Below are positions 24,524 through 33,488 of a stretch of 41,673 nucleotides of DNA, in pieces. The notes under the pieces are model-generated. The model made no database searches, was not told the DNA's origin, and was given only the letters and a program-made list of their open reading frames with translations. The DNA is taken from NCBI GenBank assembly GCA_947587485.1, contig CANPXZ010000004.1:1-41673 (forward strand), read 5' to 3'. Source of the stretch: an uncultured Oscillospiraceae bacterium (GTDB lineage: Bacteria; Bacillota; Clostridia; Oscillospirales; Oscillospiraceae). The translations under genes were made by a program, and so were the position numbers. Positions within the stretch are counted from its first letter, which is position 1. Each line of letters begins with the position of its first letter.

Positions 24524-25690
24524 ATGTTAAACATACCACTGATGAAAAATAACATCCTGCCTGAAGATATAGAGGCTCTCGTCACGTTTTTGCGTACAGA
24601 AGATCGGCTGACGAATGGACCGAAGGTCGTGGAATTTGAGAAAGCGTGGAGTGAATGGCTGGGTGTGAAGCACAGTTTGTTCGTTAATTCCGGAGCTTCT
24701 GCGAATCTAATTACCATGGCGGTCATCCGGGATCTGTATGGCCCTGGCGAAGTCATCGTGCCGCCCATTACTTGGAGCAGCGATATAACCTCTGTTTTTG
24801 CCGCGGGATTGACGCCGGTGTTTGCTGATGTAAACGTGAGTAATATGGCCATGGACGAGGAAGAGATAATCTCGCATTTGAGTGAGAATACCCGTGCGGT
24901 GTTCTTGACCCATGTGCTGGGTTTCAATGGCCTGTCACAGCGGCTCTTGGAAGAGCTGAAGGCACGGAATATCCCTCTGATCGAGGATGTATGCGAGTCC
25001 CATGGCGCGAGTATGGGAGGAAAGAAGTGCGGCACCTTTGGCTTGGCGTCTAATTTCTCTTTTTACTATGCACATCATATGAGCACGATTGAAGGCGGTA
25101 TGATCTGCACGGATGACGATGGGTTTTATCAAATGTGCCGAATGTATCGCAGCCATGGTATGGTGCGGGAATTGACGGATGAAAATATGAAACGCGAATA
25201 TGCGGAGAAGCATCCGGATCTCCGACCGGAGTTTCTGTTTGCGGTACCCGGATATAATATGCGTAGTACAGAACTGAACGCTGTGATGGGGCTTAGCCAG
25301 TTGCCCCGCTTGGATGCAAACAATGCACGCCGAGTGGAAAATTTGAAGCTTTTCATCAGTCATTTGGATCCGGAGAAATACTTTACAGATTTTGCGATGG
25401 AGGGCGCCGTCAATTATGCGTTCGTGGTTTTGCTGTGTCATCCCAGTGAGGAGAAGTTCCAAGCGTTGACAGATATGCTGCGTGCCGAGAATGTGGAATT
25501 CAGAAGAGGGACGGCAGGTGGTGGAAACATGGCCAGGCAGCCATTTGTGCGTCAGAGAATGCCAGGGTTTAACCCCGCTTCGCTCAAAAATGCAGATATC
25601 ATCCATTTTTATGGGCTTTATACCGGAAACTATCCGACGTTGGAAAAAGAGAAAATATTGGGGCTTTGTGAGTGCCTCAACAGTCTATAA
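24524..25690 (+). CDS. ColD-like PLP-dependent 3-dehydratase (DegT/DnrJ/EryC1 family)
   Basis: This 388-residue DegT-family protein has FSFYYAHHMSTIEGG near residues 178-191, where the Schiff-base lysine of aminotransferases is replaced by histidine (H184). That substitution marks GDP-4-keto-6-deoxymannose 3-dehydratase (ColD) and related 3-deoxygenating enzymes, which use PLP plus glutamate to remove the C3 hydroxyl. Length also fits. With the 4,6-dehydratase-like gene at 26709 the product would be a GDP-3,6-dideoxy sugar. Given two heptose pathways nearby, a 3,6-dideoxyheptose is an attractive possibility. ATG 24524 was chosen for its GGAGGAG site. Confidence 0.8.
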   Translation: MLNIPLMKNNILPEDIEALVTFLRTEDRLTNGPKVVEFEKAWSEWLGVKHSLFVNSGASANLITMAVIRDLYGPGEVIVPPITWSSDITSVFAAGLTPVFADVNVSNMAMDEEEIISHLSENTRAVFLTHVLGFNGLSQRLLEELKARNIPLIEDVCESHGASMGGKKCGTFGLASNFSFYYAHHMSTIEGGMICTDDDGFYQMCRMYRSHGMVRELTDENMKREYAEKHPDLRPEFLFAVPGYNMRSTELNAVMGLSQLPRLDANNARRVENLKLFISHLDPEKYFTDFAMEGAVNYAFVVLLCHPSEEKFQALTDMLRAENVEFRRGTAGGGNMARQPFVRQRMPGFNPASLKNADIIHFYGLYTGNYPTLEKEKILGLCECLNSL

Positions 25691-25712
25691 ATCGAGAGGT
25701 GCCTGGAGAAAG

Positions 25713-26687
25713 ATGCAAGTGAGTGCTGGTTTGGAAAACAGAAGGATTTTGGTCACTGGGGGAGCAGGCTTTGTTGGCACGAATGTGATTAGACGCCTCG
25801 CAGCAGAGAAAGCGACAGTGACGGGAACCTATCATAAGCATATGCCTCGCTTTCCAGTGGAAGGAGTAGAATATGTACAGGCCGATCTGACGCAAAAGGA
25901 GGATTGTCTCCGCGTGACAGCTGGAAAGGATGCAGTTGTGTTGACGGCGGCCTTTGTCGCGGGCGCTCAGGGTATGCTGGCAAAGCCTATGGGATTGGTC
26001 ACTGATACAGTCATTATGAATCTCCGCATGCTGGAATCGGCTTATGAAAACGGCGTGAAGAAGTGCATCTATATCAGCAGCGGCATGGTCTATCCGTTTT
26101 CTAAGGAACCGTTGACCGAAGATAAGGGCTATATAGGCGATCCCTTTGAAAAGTATTTTACTGGAGGGTGGAGCCGGCGTTTTGTAGAGATCGTATGCAG
26201 GATGTATGCGGAGAAGTTGCGCGCTATGAATATAACGGTTCTACGTATTGATAATCTGTATGGTCCCTGTGATAAATTTGAGCACGCGAAATCTCATGTT
26301 ATGGCGTCTCTGATTCGCAAGGCTGTTGAGCGGATGGATCCTTTTGAGGTATGGGGAGACGGCAAAGATTATAAAGACTTCATTTATGTGGAAGATCTAG
26401 CAGAAGGTATCGTCCTTGCGTTGAAAAAGGTGAGTGGATTTAACATCTACAACCTGGCATCCGGACGGAATGTAACGATCAATGACGCATTGAAGATCAT
26501 CCTCCGTTGTGCAGATTATGAAGACGCAAAGATCGTCTATAATGCGGACATGCCCACGATGATCCCATATAAAGTTCTATCAGTGGAGAAGGCACACAGA
26601 GAACTGGGGTTTGAGGCACGAACTTCATTGGAGGAAGGAATACAAAAAACGATTGATTGGTACCGGGAGCATCCGGCTTTAGACTGA
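25713..26687 (+). CDS. Extended SDR with altered YxxxK catalytic motif
   Basis: This 324-residue NAD-binding protein (ILVTGGAGFVGTNVIRRL) has SSGMVYPFSKEPL like GDP-fucose synthases and dehydratases. Where the catalytic Y-x-x-x-K should stand, it reads G-G-W-S-R (in FTGGWSRRFVEI), so both the tyrosine and the lysine appear replaced. Either the enzyme uses another residue, or it has become non-catalytic or structural. It lies between the ColD-like and the 4,6-dehydratase-like genes and would be expected to be the C4 reductase or C5 epimerase of that route. Start ATG at 25713, 22 bases after the preceding stop. Confidence 0.75.
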   Translation: MQVSAGLENRRILVTGGAGFVGTNVIRRLAAEKATVTGTYHKHMPRFPVEGVEYVQADLTQKEDCLRVTAGKDAVVLTAAFVAGAQGMLAKPMGLVTDTVIMNLRMLESAYENGVKKCIYISSGMVYPFSKEPLTEDKGYIGDPFEKYFTGGWSRRFVEIVCRMYAEKLRAMNITVLRIDNLYGPCDKFEHAKSHVMASLIRKAVERMDPFEVWGDGKDYKDFIYVEDLAEGIVLALKKVSGFNIYNLASGRNVTINDALKIILRCADYEDAKIVYNADMPTMIPYKVLSVEKAHRELGFEARTSLEEGIQKTIDWYREHPALD

Positions 26688-26708
26688 TATTTAGAAAGGT
26701 TGATCGAT

Positions 26709-27731
26709 ATGGCAACAAGAGCACTTATAACAGGTATAACGGGTATGGTCGGATCACATCTGGCGGACTTCCTGTTGGAAAAAACGAATTGGGAGGTATA
26801 TGGGGTCTGCCGATGGAGAAGCCCTATAGATAACGTATCTCACCTCATTGAACGTGTGAATCAAAAGGACAGGATCTATTTTGAATATGCTGATTTGAAT
26901 GATGCCGTCTCGCTTATCCATGTGATGGAAAAGGTCAAACCAGATTACATTTTTCATCTGGCTGCACAAAGCTATCCTTTGACTAGCTTTGATTCTCCCT
27001 TAGATACGCTGAACACGAATATTTTGGGCACATGCCGCTTGCTGGAGGCAGTCCGTGTTGCGGGTCTAGATCCGACTATCCATGTCTGCGCATCCTCTGA
27101 GGTTTTTGGAAAGATCCCACCGGAAAAGAAGCCGGAGACGGGCATTCACGAGGACTGCCCATTCCATCCGGCATCTCCTTATGCAATCTCCAAAGTGGGG
27201 ACAGATCTGTTGGGACGGTATTATGCAGAGGCATATGGGCTAAAAGTCATGACGACTCGTATGTTCACGCATACAGGGCCTCGCCGTGGAGATGTGTTCC
27301 ATGAGTCTACTTTTGCTAAGCAGATTGCTATGATTGAGAAAAGACTGATCGAACCTGTAGTCAAAGTGGGGAATCTCAAATCCTTGCGAACCTACGCGGA
27401 TGTTCGGGATGCGGTGAGAGCGTATTATATGCTGGTTACGGTCAATCCAATTCCCGGGGAGTATTATAATATCGGAGGCAGCTATACTTGTACGGTGGGT
27501 GACACGCTCAATACGTTGCTTTCTTTCTCTCCCATGGGACAGAGCATCCGGATCGAGGTCGATCCGGAACGGCTGCGTCCCATCGATGCGGATCTGCAGG
27601 TACCGGACTGCACTAAGTTCAAAAAACATGCCGGCTGGGAACCAGAAATCCCTTACGAAAAGACGATGCTAGATCTTCTGGATTACTGGCGTGAGCGTAT
27701 TAACAGGGGAGAACAGTTCCTGACAAGATAA
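26709..27731 (+). CDS. GDP-mannose / GDP-heptose 4,6-dehydratase-like SDR
   Basis: This 340-residue SDR follows the GDP-mannose 4,6-dehydratase pattern: ALITGITGMVGSHLADFL, DYIFHLAAQSYPLTSFDSP, SPYAISK as YxxxK, and TRMFTHTGPRRGDVFHES. The close homologues DmhA (Campylobacter, Yersinia) act on GDP-D-glycero-alpha-D-manno-heptose. With a heptose kinase and isomerase immediately downstream, the heptose substrate is favoured, but GDP-mannose is not excluded. The ATG at 26709 has AGAAAGG upstream. Confidence 0.8.
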   Translation: MATRALITGITGMVGSHLADFLLEKTNWEVYGVCRWRSPIDNVSHLIERVNQKDRIYFEYADLNDAVSLIHVMEKVKPDYIFHLAAQSYPLTSFDSPLDTLNTNILGTCRLLEAVRVAGLDPTIHVCASSEVFGKIPPEKKPETGIHEDCPFHPASPYAISKVGTDLLGRYYAEAYGLKVMTTRMFTHTGPRRGDVFHESTFAKQIAMIEKRLIEPVVKVGNLKSLRTYADVRDAVRAYYMLVTVNPIPGEYYNIGGSYTCTVGDTLNTLLSFSPMGQSIRIEVDPERLRPIDADLQVPDCTKFKKHAGWEPEIPYEKTMLDLLDYWRERINRGEQFLTR

Positions 27732-27771
27732 CGAATTCCGCAAAAGAAGAGATATAGAGAGGAAAACACCC

Positions 27772-28785
27772 ATGATCATTACCCAGACGCCCTTCCGGGT
27801 CTCGTTCTTCGGTGGAGGAACAGACTTTCCGGCATTTTATGAAAAATATGGCGGACAGGTTTTGTCTACCAGCATCAATAAGTACTGCTATATCACGGTG
27901 CGTCATCTCCCGCCGTTTTTTGAGTATTCAAACAGCGTAATGTATTCTCAGATAGAGCGAGTAAAAAATATTGCTGATATTGAACATCCGGCGGTAAGGG
28001 AAGCTATGAAATTCTTGGATATGCATGAACTATCCATTATTTATGATGCAGATCTTCCGGCTCGGACAGGGTTGGGAACAAGCAGTTCTTTTGCTGTTGG
28101 CCTGTTGCTGGCTTTTCATTCTTTGAAAGGAAAGTATGCAGACAAAAAGCGTCTGGCGGATGAGGCAATTTATTTGGAACGCGCACTGTGTAATGAGAGC
28201 GGTGGCCTTCAGGATCAGATTGCAGTTGCATACGGGGGACTTAATAAGATCATCTTTAATTCCAGCGGCTATAGAGTGCAGCCGGTGGTGGTAAATGATG
28301 AAAATAAGAAAGCGTTGGACGAAAATCTGATGCTGTTCTTTACGGGCATTTCCAGGTATTCATTCTCTATTCAAGCAGAGCATGAGAGAAATTTGGAGGT
28401 AAAGAACCGGCAGCTTCTCCAAATGAAGGATCTGGTAGATGAGGCGGAAATGGCGCTGGTGGAGGGAAGAGTAGATGATTTTGGCAGCCTGTTAGAGCAG
28501 GAATGGCAGTTGAAGCGGGAGATTAATGGCAGTGTAACGAATCCTGCGATAGATAGCTATTATGCCCGGGCCAGGAAGGCAGGCGCTCTAGGAGGAAAAC
28601 TTCTTGGGGCAGGCGGTGGAGGTTTTCTTCTGCTTTATGCGAAGAAAGAGAAGCAAGATTCGGTTCGTGAAGCTCTTTCTGAATTGCTGGAGATTCCGTT
28701 CGGATTTGAGACCGGAGGCGCTAAAGTCTTGTACTATATGCCGGAGAGCTATGTCCTGCCTTGGGAGAGGGAGGCAAAAGGATGA
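27772..28785 (+). CDS. hddA: Second heptose 7-phosphate kinase (GHMP family)
   Basis: This 337-residue GHMP kinase has the same opening as the gene at 697 (MIITQTPFRVSFFGGGTDF), GLGTSSSFAVGLLLAF as the ATP loop and KLLGAGGGGFLLLY as motif 3. It is too diverged from the first copy to be a recent duplicate and its base composition is more AT-rich. It has a good GAGAGGAAA ribosome region and overlaps the next gene as ATGA. No second guanylyltransferase is seen here, so the fused hddC-gmhB at 2634 may serve both sets. Confidence 0.87.
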   Translation: MIITQTPFRVSFFGGGTDFPAFYEKYGGQVLSTSINKYCYITVRHLPPFFEYSNSVMYSQIERVKNIADIEHPAVREAMKFLDMHELSIIYDADLPARTGLGTSSSFAVGLLLAFHSLKGKYADKKRLADEAIYLERALCNESGGLQDQIAVAYGGLNKIIFNSSGYRVQPVVVNDENKKALDENLMLFFTGISRYSFSIQAEHERNLEVKNRQLLQMKDLVDEAEMALVEGRVDDFGSLLEQEWQLKREINGSVTNPAIDSYYARARKAGALGGKLLGAGGGGFLLLYAKKEKQDSVREALSELLEIPFGFETGGAKVLYYMPESYVLPWEREAKG

Positions 28786-29420
28786 AGCAAAGTACTGAAT
28801 ATATTGTCCAAAAATATATCGAGAGGCACAGCTTCGTAGAGGAACTGAAGGAAAAGCTATGCGAAGCCGTGGAGATTTTAGAGACCTCCTATCAGAAGGG
28901 CGGCAAGCTGCTAATTTGTGGAAACGGCGGAAGCTGTGCGGATGCTAGTCATATTGTTGGTGAACTGATGAAACCGTTTCGGATCTCGCGTCCGCTGGAT
29001 CGGAGAACGCGGTCAGCTTTGTTGAAACAAGGTGTGCCTTGTCTGGCAGAGATGTTAAAGGGGGCATTGCCGGCAGTCGACCTGGGGGCACAGGCGGCGC
29101 TCATCACAGCACAGCTCAATGATGTGGGAGCAGACTTTATCTATGCGCAGCAGGTCATCGGATATGGCTGCCCGGGTGATGTACTTTTAGGCATCAGCAC
29201 TTCGGGGAACTCAAAGAACATATTGTATGCTGGCGTTGCAGCTAATGCTAAGGGAATGAAGACCATTGGACTGACTGGAAAGTCCGGGGGTAAAATGGGG
29301 AAGTTTTTTGATGTGCTCCTCTGTGCGCAGGCTGAAGACACAGAAGATATTCAGGATATGCATAGCGTTATCTATCACCTGCTGTGTGCGGCAGTAGAAA
29401 ATGAGTTTTGGGGAGAATAA
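28782..29420 (+). CDS. gmhA: Second sedoheptulose 7-phosphate isomerase (SIS domain)
   Basis: This is a 212-residue SIS protein with CGNGGSCADASHIVGEL (phosphate loop), ISTSGNSKNI, TGKSGGKMG and a terminal DIQDMHSVIYHLL with the catalytic-type histidine. It has an insertion (about residues 68-105, including KPFRISRPLDRRTRS) that the first gmhA lacks. It is coupled to hddA by a four-base overlap. Together they form a second heptose supply set beside the ColD-like and 4,6-dehydratase-like genes. Confidence 0.85.
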   Translation: MKQSTEYIVQKYIERHSFVEELKEKLCEAVEILETSYQKGGKLLICGNGGSCADASHIVGELMKPFRISRPLDRRTRSALLKQGVPCLAEMLKGALPAVDLGAQAALITAQLNDVGADFIYAQQVIGYGCPGDVLLGISTSGNSKNILYAGVAANAKGMKTIGLTGKSGGKMGKFFDVLLCAQAEDTEDIQDMHSVIYHLLCAAVENEFWGE

Positions 29421-29569
29421 AAACTGTTGCGACGGACATATGGAAGACGCACGTTTGGCATAATGGTATTTATTCAGATGGATGAATTGGATGGAGGTTA
29501 AATATGCTGTGCATTATATTCACATGAAGTATAATGGCAGATTCGCTTTGGTGAACTAAGGAGAGAATT
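29421..29569 (+). other. 149-base gap with tiny frame and -10-like box
   Basis: The gap holds a TATAAT at 29530-29535 without a good -35, and a 22-codon frame at 29491-29559 (MEVKYAVHYIHMKYNGRFAL, then VN) that ends 10 bases before the next gene. It may be a leader peptide, a remnant or chance. The next gene has GGAGAG before its ATG. Confidence 0.3.
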
Positions 29570-31072
29570 ATGAATATTCAAGCGGAGAATGGTGTTTTGC
29601 AAAGAGAAAAGAAGATAGGGAGACTTTGGATCGGCGCTTTTTTTTCTGTGCTCTTTGTAATTATTTATGTTTTTTTCCGATACGTACATCCAATCGTTCC
29701 ATGGAATGGGGACGATTGGCGCACAGTAATGGAATGGGGTATACCGTATATCCCGTATAAAGTAAATTATGTTATTGTTAATTACAACATAATTCTCAAC
29801 TTTTTGGGCCCGCTGTTTGGTGATATAGCCGCATTTGTGATCTACCCCATAACGGGAGATTATGTGGGGGCGCTTATTGCTGCCAATGCGCTGGCAAAAG
29901 CGTTGTTTATTACTATATTGTTATTTGCAGTTTGGAAGTTTCTGAACGTGGTGACAGGAAATGAGAAAATTTCGCTGACCGGAACCATGCTGTTTCTTTT
30001 TATATCGTTTGTGATCTTGAAGGGAGCGTACTTGAGTCAGCATCTATATTGGGAGTATGATATGTGTACTGTGTATGCATATAGTATTCCCAGTTATTGT
30101 GCGGTTGCGTTCTCGCTATATATGATCAACAGGTACATTACGGACAAACAATTCAAGTTGAATTTGAAAACCACATTTGCGCTTGCAGGCGCATATTTTG
30201 TGATGTTTTCTTTTTTTAATGCGTCAGTATTTATTACGATTGTTGCTGTTACCATACTGCTTTACGATATGATTGCGCATAGGCGCTTTTTTGCCACGCT
30301 TCGGGATAATTGGTTTTATGTCGTTATCTTGGCGTTGTTCCCTTTGAAATTCTACGAAGAGTTTCTGAGAACATTTGCTACTGGGTATTTTTCTGCACCT
30401 TCAGAAGTGATAGAAAAGTTTAAGATTTCATTGCTCTCTCTCCTGCGTTTGATCAAACAAACGAATGGGCTGTTTAAGGCTGTTACAGTTTTAGGCTTGT
30501 GTGGTGTGTTTTTTCTTGCGGTCAGGGAAAGAAAGACATACGATCGTGATAAGTGCGGAGTTTGGGTCAAACTGTTTGTAATCTTGTTTGTCTCTCTCAT
30601 CGCAGTAGCACTGTTTTTTGCCATGTTTGGTGTTGTGTCCATCCAATACATTGTTATGGAAGACGGAAGGTTTCGTGTAGATGCAATGTTTGTGCTTCTG
30701 TTCTCGGTGATCCTTTTTGTTGTATTGCTATGGTCACTTTTAATGCAAAAAAATAGCCGGATTACGGTTCTGCTTCCTGTTTTGATGTGCATGATGTTAA
30801 ATGCAATCGTATATCCGTATAAGGCGTATTCTGAGTCGTATTACGAAGATACTACGGCGAAGCAAAAATACACTATTATGAGTGAAGTGGTGGAGGAAGC
30901 ATGCAAAAAAGATGTAAGAGGCGAGGATAATTTAGTGGTTCATATGCCAGCTTATGGTCATTACATGACAGATATAATGGGGTGGGTGTTGTATAGCCAC
31001 AATTTAACAGACAGATCATTGGACATTCAATTCCAATATAATGCTGAATTTGGAGATTTGTGGTTTGAATGA
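29570..31072 (+). CDS. Polytopic membrane protein, probable GT-C glycosyltransferase
   Basis: This 500-residue protein has about ten or more membrane helices. The first outside loop carries NGDDW (residues 46-50), the usual place of the catalytic acid in GT-C enzymes, and the last 60 residues are soluble. I cannot assign a family with certainty; GtrII-like or another polyprenyl-phosphate-sugar transferase are candidates. The GtrB-like GT2 follows at 31149, so the two may form a donor-synthase and transferase pair. A T8 run at 29638-29645 lies in the intact first helix. Confidence 0.65.
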   Translation: MNIQAENGVLQREKKIGRLWIGAFFSVLFVIIYVFFRYVHPIVPWNGDDWRTVMEWGIPYIPYKVNYVIVNYNIILNFLGPLFGDIAAFVIYPITGDYVGALIAANALAKALFITILLFAVWKFLNVVTGNEKISLTGTMLFLFISFVILKGAYLSQHLYWEYDMCTVYAYSIPSYCAVAFSLYMINRYITDKQFKLNLKTTFALAGAYFVMFSFFNASVFITIVAVTILLYDMIAHRRFFATLRDNWFYVVILALFPLKFYEEFLRTFATGYFSAPSEVIEKFKISLLSLLRLIKQTNGLFKAVTVLGLCGVFFLAVRERKTYDRDKCGVWVKLFVILFVSLIAVALFFAMFGVVSIQYIVMEDGRFRVDAMFVLLFSVILFVVLLWSLLMQKNSRITVLLPVLMCMMLNAIVYPYKAYSESYYEDTTAKQKYTIMSEVVEEACKKDVRGEDNLVVHMPAYGHYMTDIMGWVLYSHNLTDRSLDIQFQYNAEFGDLWFE

Positions 31073-31148
31073 AAATCCTACGCTATAATGAACGGAATAA
31101 TTTTATGGATTTGCATAGGCATGCGGGCCTTTGAGGAGTGGAGGAATA

Positions 31149-32096
31149 ATGAAGATAAGCGTAACAATCCCAAGCTATAATGAGGAAAAAAGTGTGCGGC
31201 TGATGTATGAGCGGCTGACGAGGGTTTTTGCAGAGAAACTTCCTCAGTATGATTATGAAATCATCTTTGTGGACGACTGTTCCCCGGATAATACGCGGGA
31301 AGAGATCCGAAAGCTTTGCGCCGAGGACAAGCGTGTAAAAGGTGTCTTTAACGCGAGAAATTTTGGCTTTAACCGCAACGTGTTCGCTTCCTTGCTCTAC
31401 GGCGACGGTGATGCCACCTTCATGCTCTTCGGCGATTTGCAGGATCCGCCGGAGATGCTGCCGCAATTTGTGGCTGAGTGGGAGAAGGGCCATAAGGTGG
31501 TCGTGGGGCAGAAGACAAAGAGCGCTGAGCCATGGCTGATGTATACCCTGCGCACCTTATATTACAACGTGATCGGCCGACTGGCGGATTCCGGGCAGAT
31601 CCAACATTTCAACGGCTATGGGTTGTATGACCGGGTGTTTATCAATGCCATGCGGCTGATAGATGACCCGAATCCCTATCTGAAAGGCCTTGTCTCTGAG
31701 TTCGGGATGAACATCAAGGTGCTCCAGTATGAACAGGCGGAAAGCATGCGGGGCAAATCCGGCTTCAACTTTATGAAGTATTATGATGTAGCGATGCTTG
31801 GTATCACATCCTATACCAAGATCCTCATGCGGATTGCCACGTTTTTGGGGGCGGGGTTGGGGATAATCAGCGCATTCCTGGCCTTGTTTGTACTTATCAG
31901 CAAATTGATGAACTGGAATACCTACCCCTACGGTACGGCAGCAATTCTCATTGGCGTTTTCGCGATCGGCGCGGTGCAGCTGTTTTTCATGGGGATCCTG
32001 GGCGAGTACATATTGAGCATCAATACGCGGACGATGCGCCGGCCGCTGGTGGTAGTGGGTGAAAAGATTAACTTTGAAGAGGACAAGCAGGAATGA
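31149..32096 (+). CDS. GtrB/ArnC-like GT2 with two C-terminal TMs
   Basis: This 315-residue protein has a GT2 domain (MKISVTIPSYNEEKSVR, FVDDCSPDNTREEIR, NARNFGFNRNVF, LFGDLQDPPEML) and two membrane helices near residues 230-255 and 265-290, ending LGEYILSINTRT. This is the standard build of bactoprenol-phosphate sugar synthases such as GtrB and ArnC. It should make a polyprenyl-phosphate sugar for a GT-C enzyme, most likely the one just upstream. ATG 31149 was chosen for GGAGTGGAGG. Its end overlaps the next start as ATGA. Confidence 0.85.
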   Translation: MKISVTIPSYNEEKSVRLMYERLTRVFAEKLPQYDYEIIFVDDCSPDNTREEIRKLCAEDKRVKGVFNARNFGFNRNVFASLLYGDGDATFMLFGDLQDPPEMLPQFVAEWEKGHKVVVGQKTKSAEPWLMYTLRTLYYNVIGRLADSGQIQHFNGYGLYDRVFINAMRLIDDPNPYLKGLVSEFGMNIKVLQYEQAESMRGKSGFNFMKYYDVAMLGITSYTKILMRIATFLGAGLGIISAFLALFVLISKLMNWNTYPYGTAAILIGVFAIGAVQLFFMGILGEYILSINTRTMRRPLVVVGEKINFEEDKQE

Positions 32097-33487
32097 GCGT
32101 AAAGGACACATTGCTGTCGATCGCCAAGAGCTGGTGTGAGCCGGAGGGAAAGGTGCACAGCACAGCGGAGATATTGGAGTGGGTGCGGGAGCGGAACGAA
32201 AATACGTATGTCTCCATCCGGCCCATATCTCTGGAGCAGTGCGAGCCATGGTACTATGACAGGCAGAGCGGGTGCATCCAGAACCGGAACCTGAGCTTTT
32301 TCCAGATCACGGGGATGCGACAGGAGCGGCAGGACGGCACGGTGCAGACCCAGCCCATCATCCTGCAGGAGGAGATCGGCTTTCTGGGGGTGCTGTGCCG
32401 GGAGATCGACGGCGTGATGCATTTTCTCATGCAGGCGAAGATCGAGCCGGGAAACGTGAACTGCGTGCAGATCTCCCCGACGATCCAGGCGACGCTGAGC
32501 AACTTCACCCGCAAGCACGGGGGGGTATCTCCTCCTTACCTGGAGTACTTCCTGAATTCCAATAAGTATGAGGTAGTGGTGGATCAGATCCAGTCGGAGC
32601 AGTCGGCGCGGTTTTACAAAAAGCGCAACCGGAACATCATGATCCGTGTGGAGGAAGAGGTGCCGGTACTGCCCAGCCACTGCTGGATGACGCTGGGGCA
32701 GATCAAGCGTCTGATGCGCCAGGACAACCTGGTGAACATGGACACGCGCACGGTGCTGTCCTGCATCCCGTACGCCAAGCTGCAGCTCACCGAGCGGGAG
32801 CTGCTGGATCTGTCGGAGCAGTTTCACGATATGCCGCTGTTCCGCTCCCTGTTTATCCGCACGGGTGAGGACGCTCTGCCCCGGATGTACCAGCGGCTGA
32901 ACAACTACAAAATGTTCGAATCGTTCAAGCAGGATCTGGTGCCGCTGCACGAGCTGACAAACTGGGAGATGCGGGGCAGCGAGTTGGTGTGCAAAGAGCC
33001 ATATCCCTTCCGGGTGCTGTTTTGCGATATCTCCATAGAGGGCCGGGAGGTGCGGCACTGGACGCAGCCGTTGTTTGCTGCCAACGGCATAGCCCTGTTC
33101 GGCCTGTTGTGCTGTGAGATCGACGGGGTGCTGAATTTCCTCGTCCAGTTCAAGCAGGAGATCGGCGTGTTCGACACGGTGGAGCTGGGCCCGACGGTGC
33201 AGCAGGAGGCTGGCACGGCGCCGGCGGAGGACGACATCCTGCGGCTGTTCCGGGAGCGTCTGGAGCGGGGCGAAGGGGTCATGTTCGACCACCTGATGAG
33301 CGAGGAGGGCGGCCGGTTTTACCATGAGCAGAACCGGAACGTGATCCTGCGGGTGAAGGAGGAGGAAATGCCGGTACTGCCGGAGGGGTATTTCTGGCTG
33401 GATCACCGTTCGCTCAACGAGATGCTGCAGATCAACAACATACTGAACATTCAGCTGCGGAATCTGCTGTCACTGTTGGAGGCGTGA
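32093..33487 (+). CDS. NDP-hexose 2,3-dehydratase
   Basis: This 464-residue protein belongs to the NDP-hexose 2,3-dehydratase family, which removes the C2 hydroxyl of dTDP-4-keto-6-deoxyglucose on the way to 2,6-dideoxy sugars. It shows the typical internal duplication: EIDGVMHFLMQAK and ISPTIQ in the first half match EIDGVLNFLVQFK and LGPTVQ in the second, each followed by an R-F-Y-x-x-x-N-R-N block. A G7 tract at 32519-32525 (in KHGGVSPP) lies within the frame, which is intact. It is coupled to the preceding GT2 by ATGA. The gene at 33489 supplies the next step. Confidence 0.87.
   Translation: MSVKDTLLSIAKSWCEPEGKVHSTAEILEWVRERNENTYVSIRPISLEQCEPWYYDRQSGCIQNRNLSFFQITGMRQERQDGTVQTQPIILQEEIGFLGVLCREIDGVMHFLMQAKIEPGNVNCVQISPTIQATLSNFTRKHGGVSPPYLEYFLNSNKYEVVVDQIQSEQSARFYKKRNRNIMIRVEEEVPVLPSHCWMTLGQIKRLMRQDNLVNMDTRTVLSCIPYAKLQLTERELLDLSEQFHDMPLFRSLFIRTGEDALPRMYQRLNNYKMFESFKQDLVPLHELTNWEMRGSELVCKEPYPFRVLFCDISIEGREVRHWTQPLFAANGIALFGLLCCEIDGVLNFLVQFKQEIGVFDTVELGPTVQQEAGTAPAEDDILRLFRERLERGEGVMFDHLMSEEGGRFYHEQNRNVILRVKEEEMPVLPEGYFWLDHRSLNEMLQINNILNIQLRNLLSLLEA
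32519..32525 (+). repeat. Poly-G tract (G7) within the intact 2,3-dehydratase frame
   Basis: Seven G inside codons for KHGGVS near residue 145. The reading frame is continuous at this length. A change of one base would truncate the enzyme, so this tract could also switch. Confidence 0.6.
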
Positions 33488-33488
33488 G

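Noticed and set aside
29638-29645. T8 run at the start of the membrane protein
   Set aside because: It encodes phenylalanines in the first helix with the frame intact. A switch is possible but nothing in the sequence shows one.
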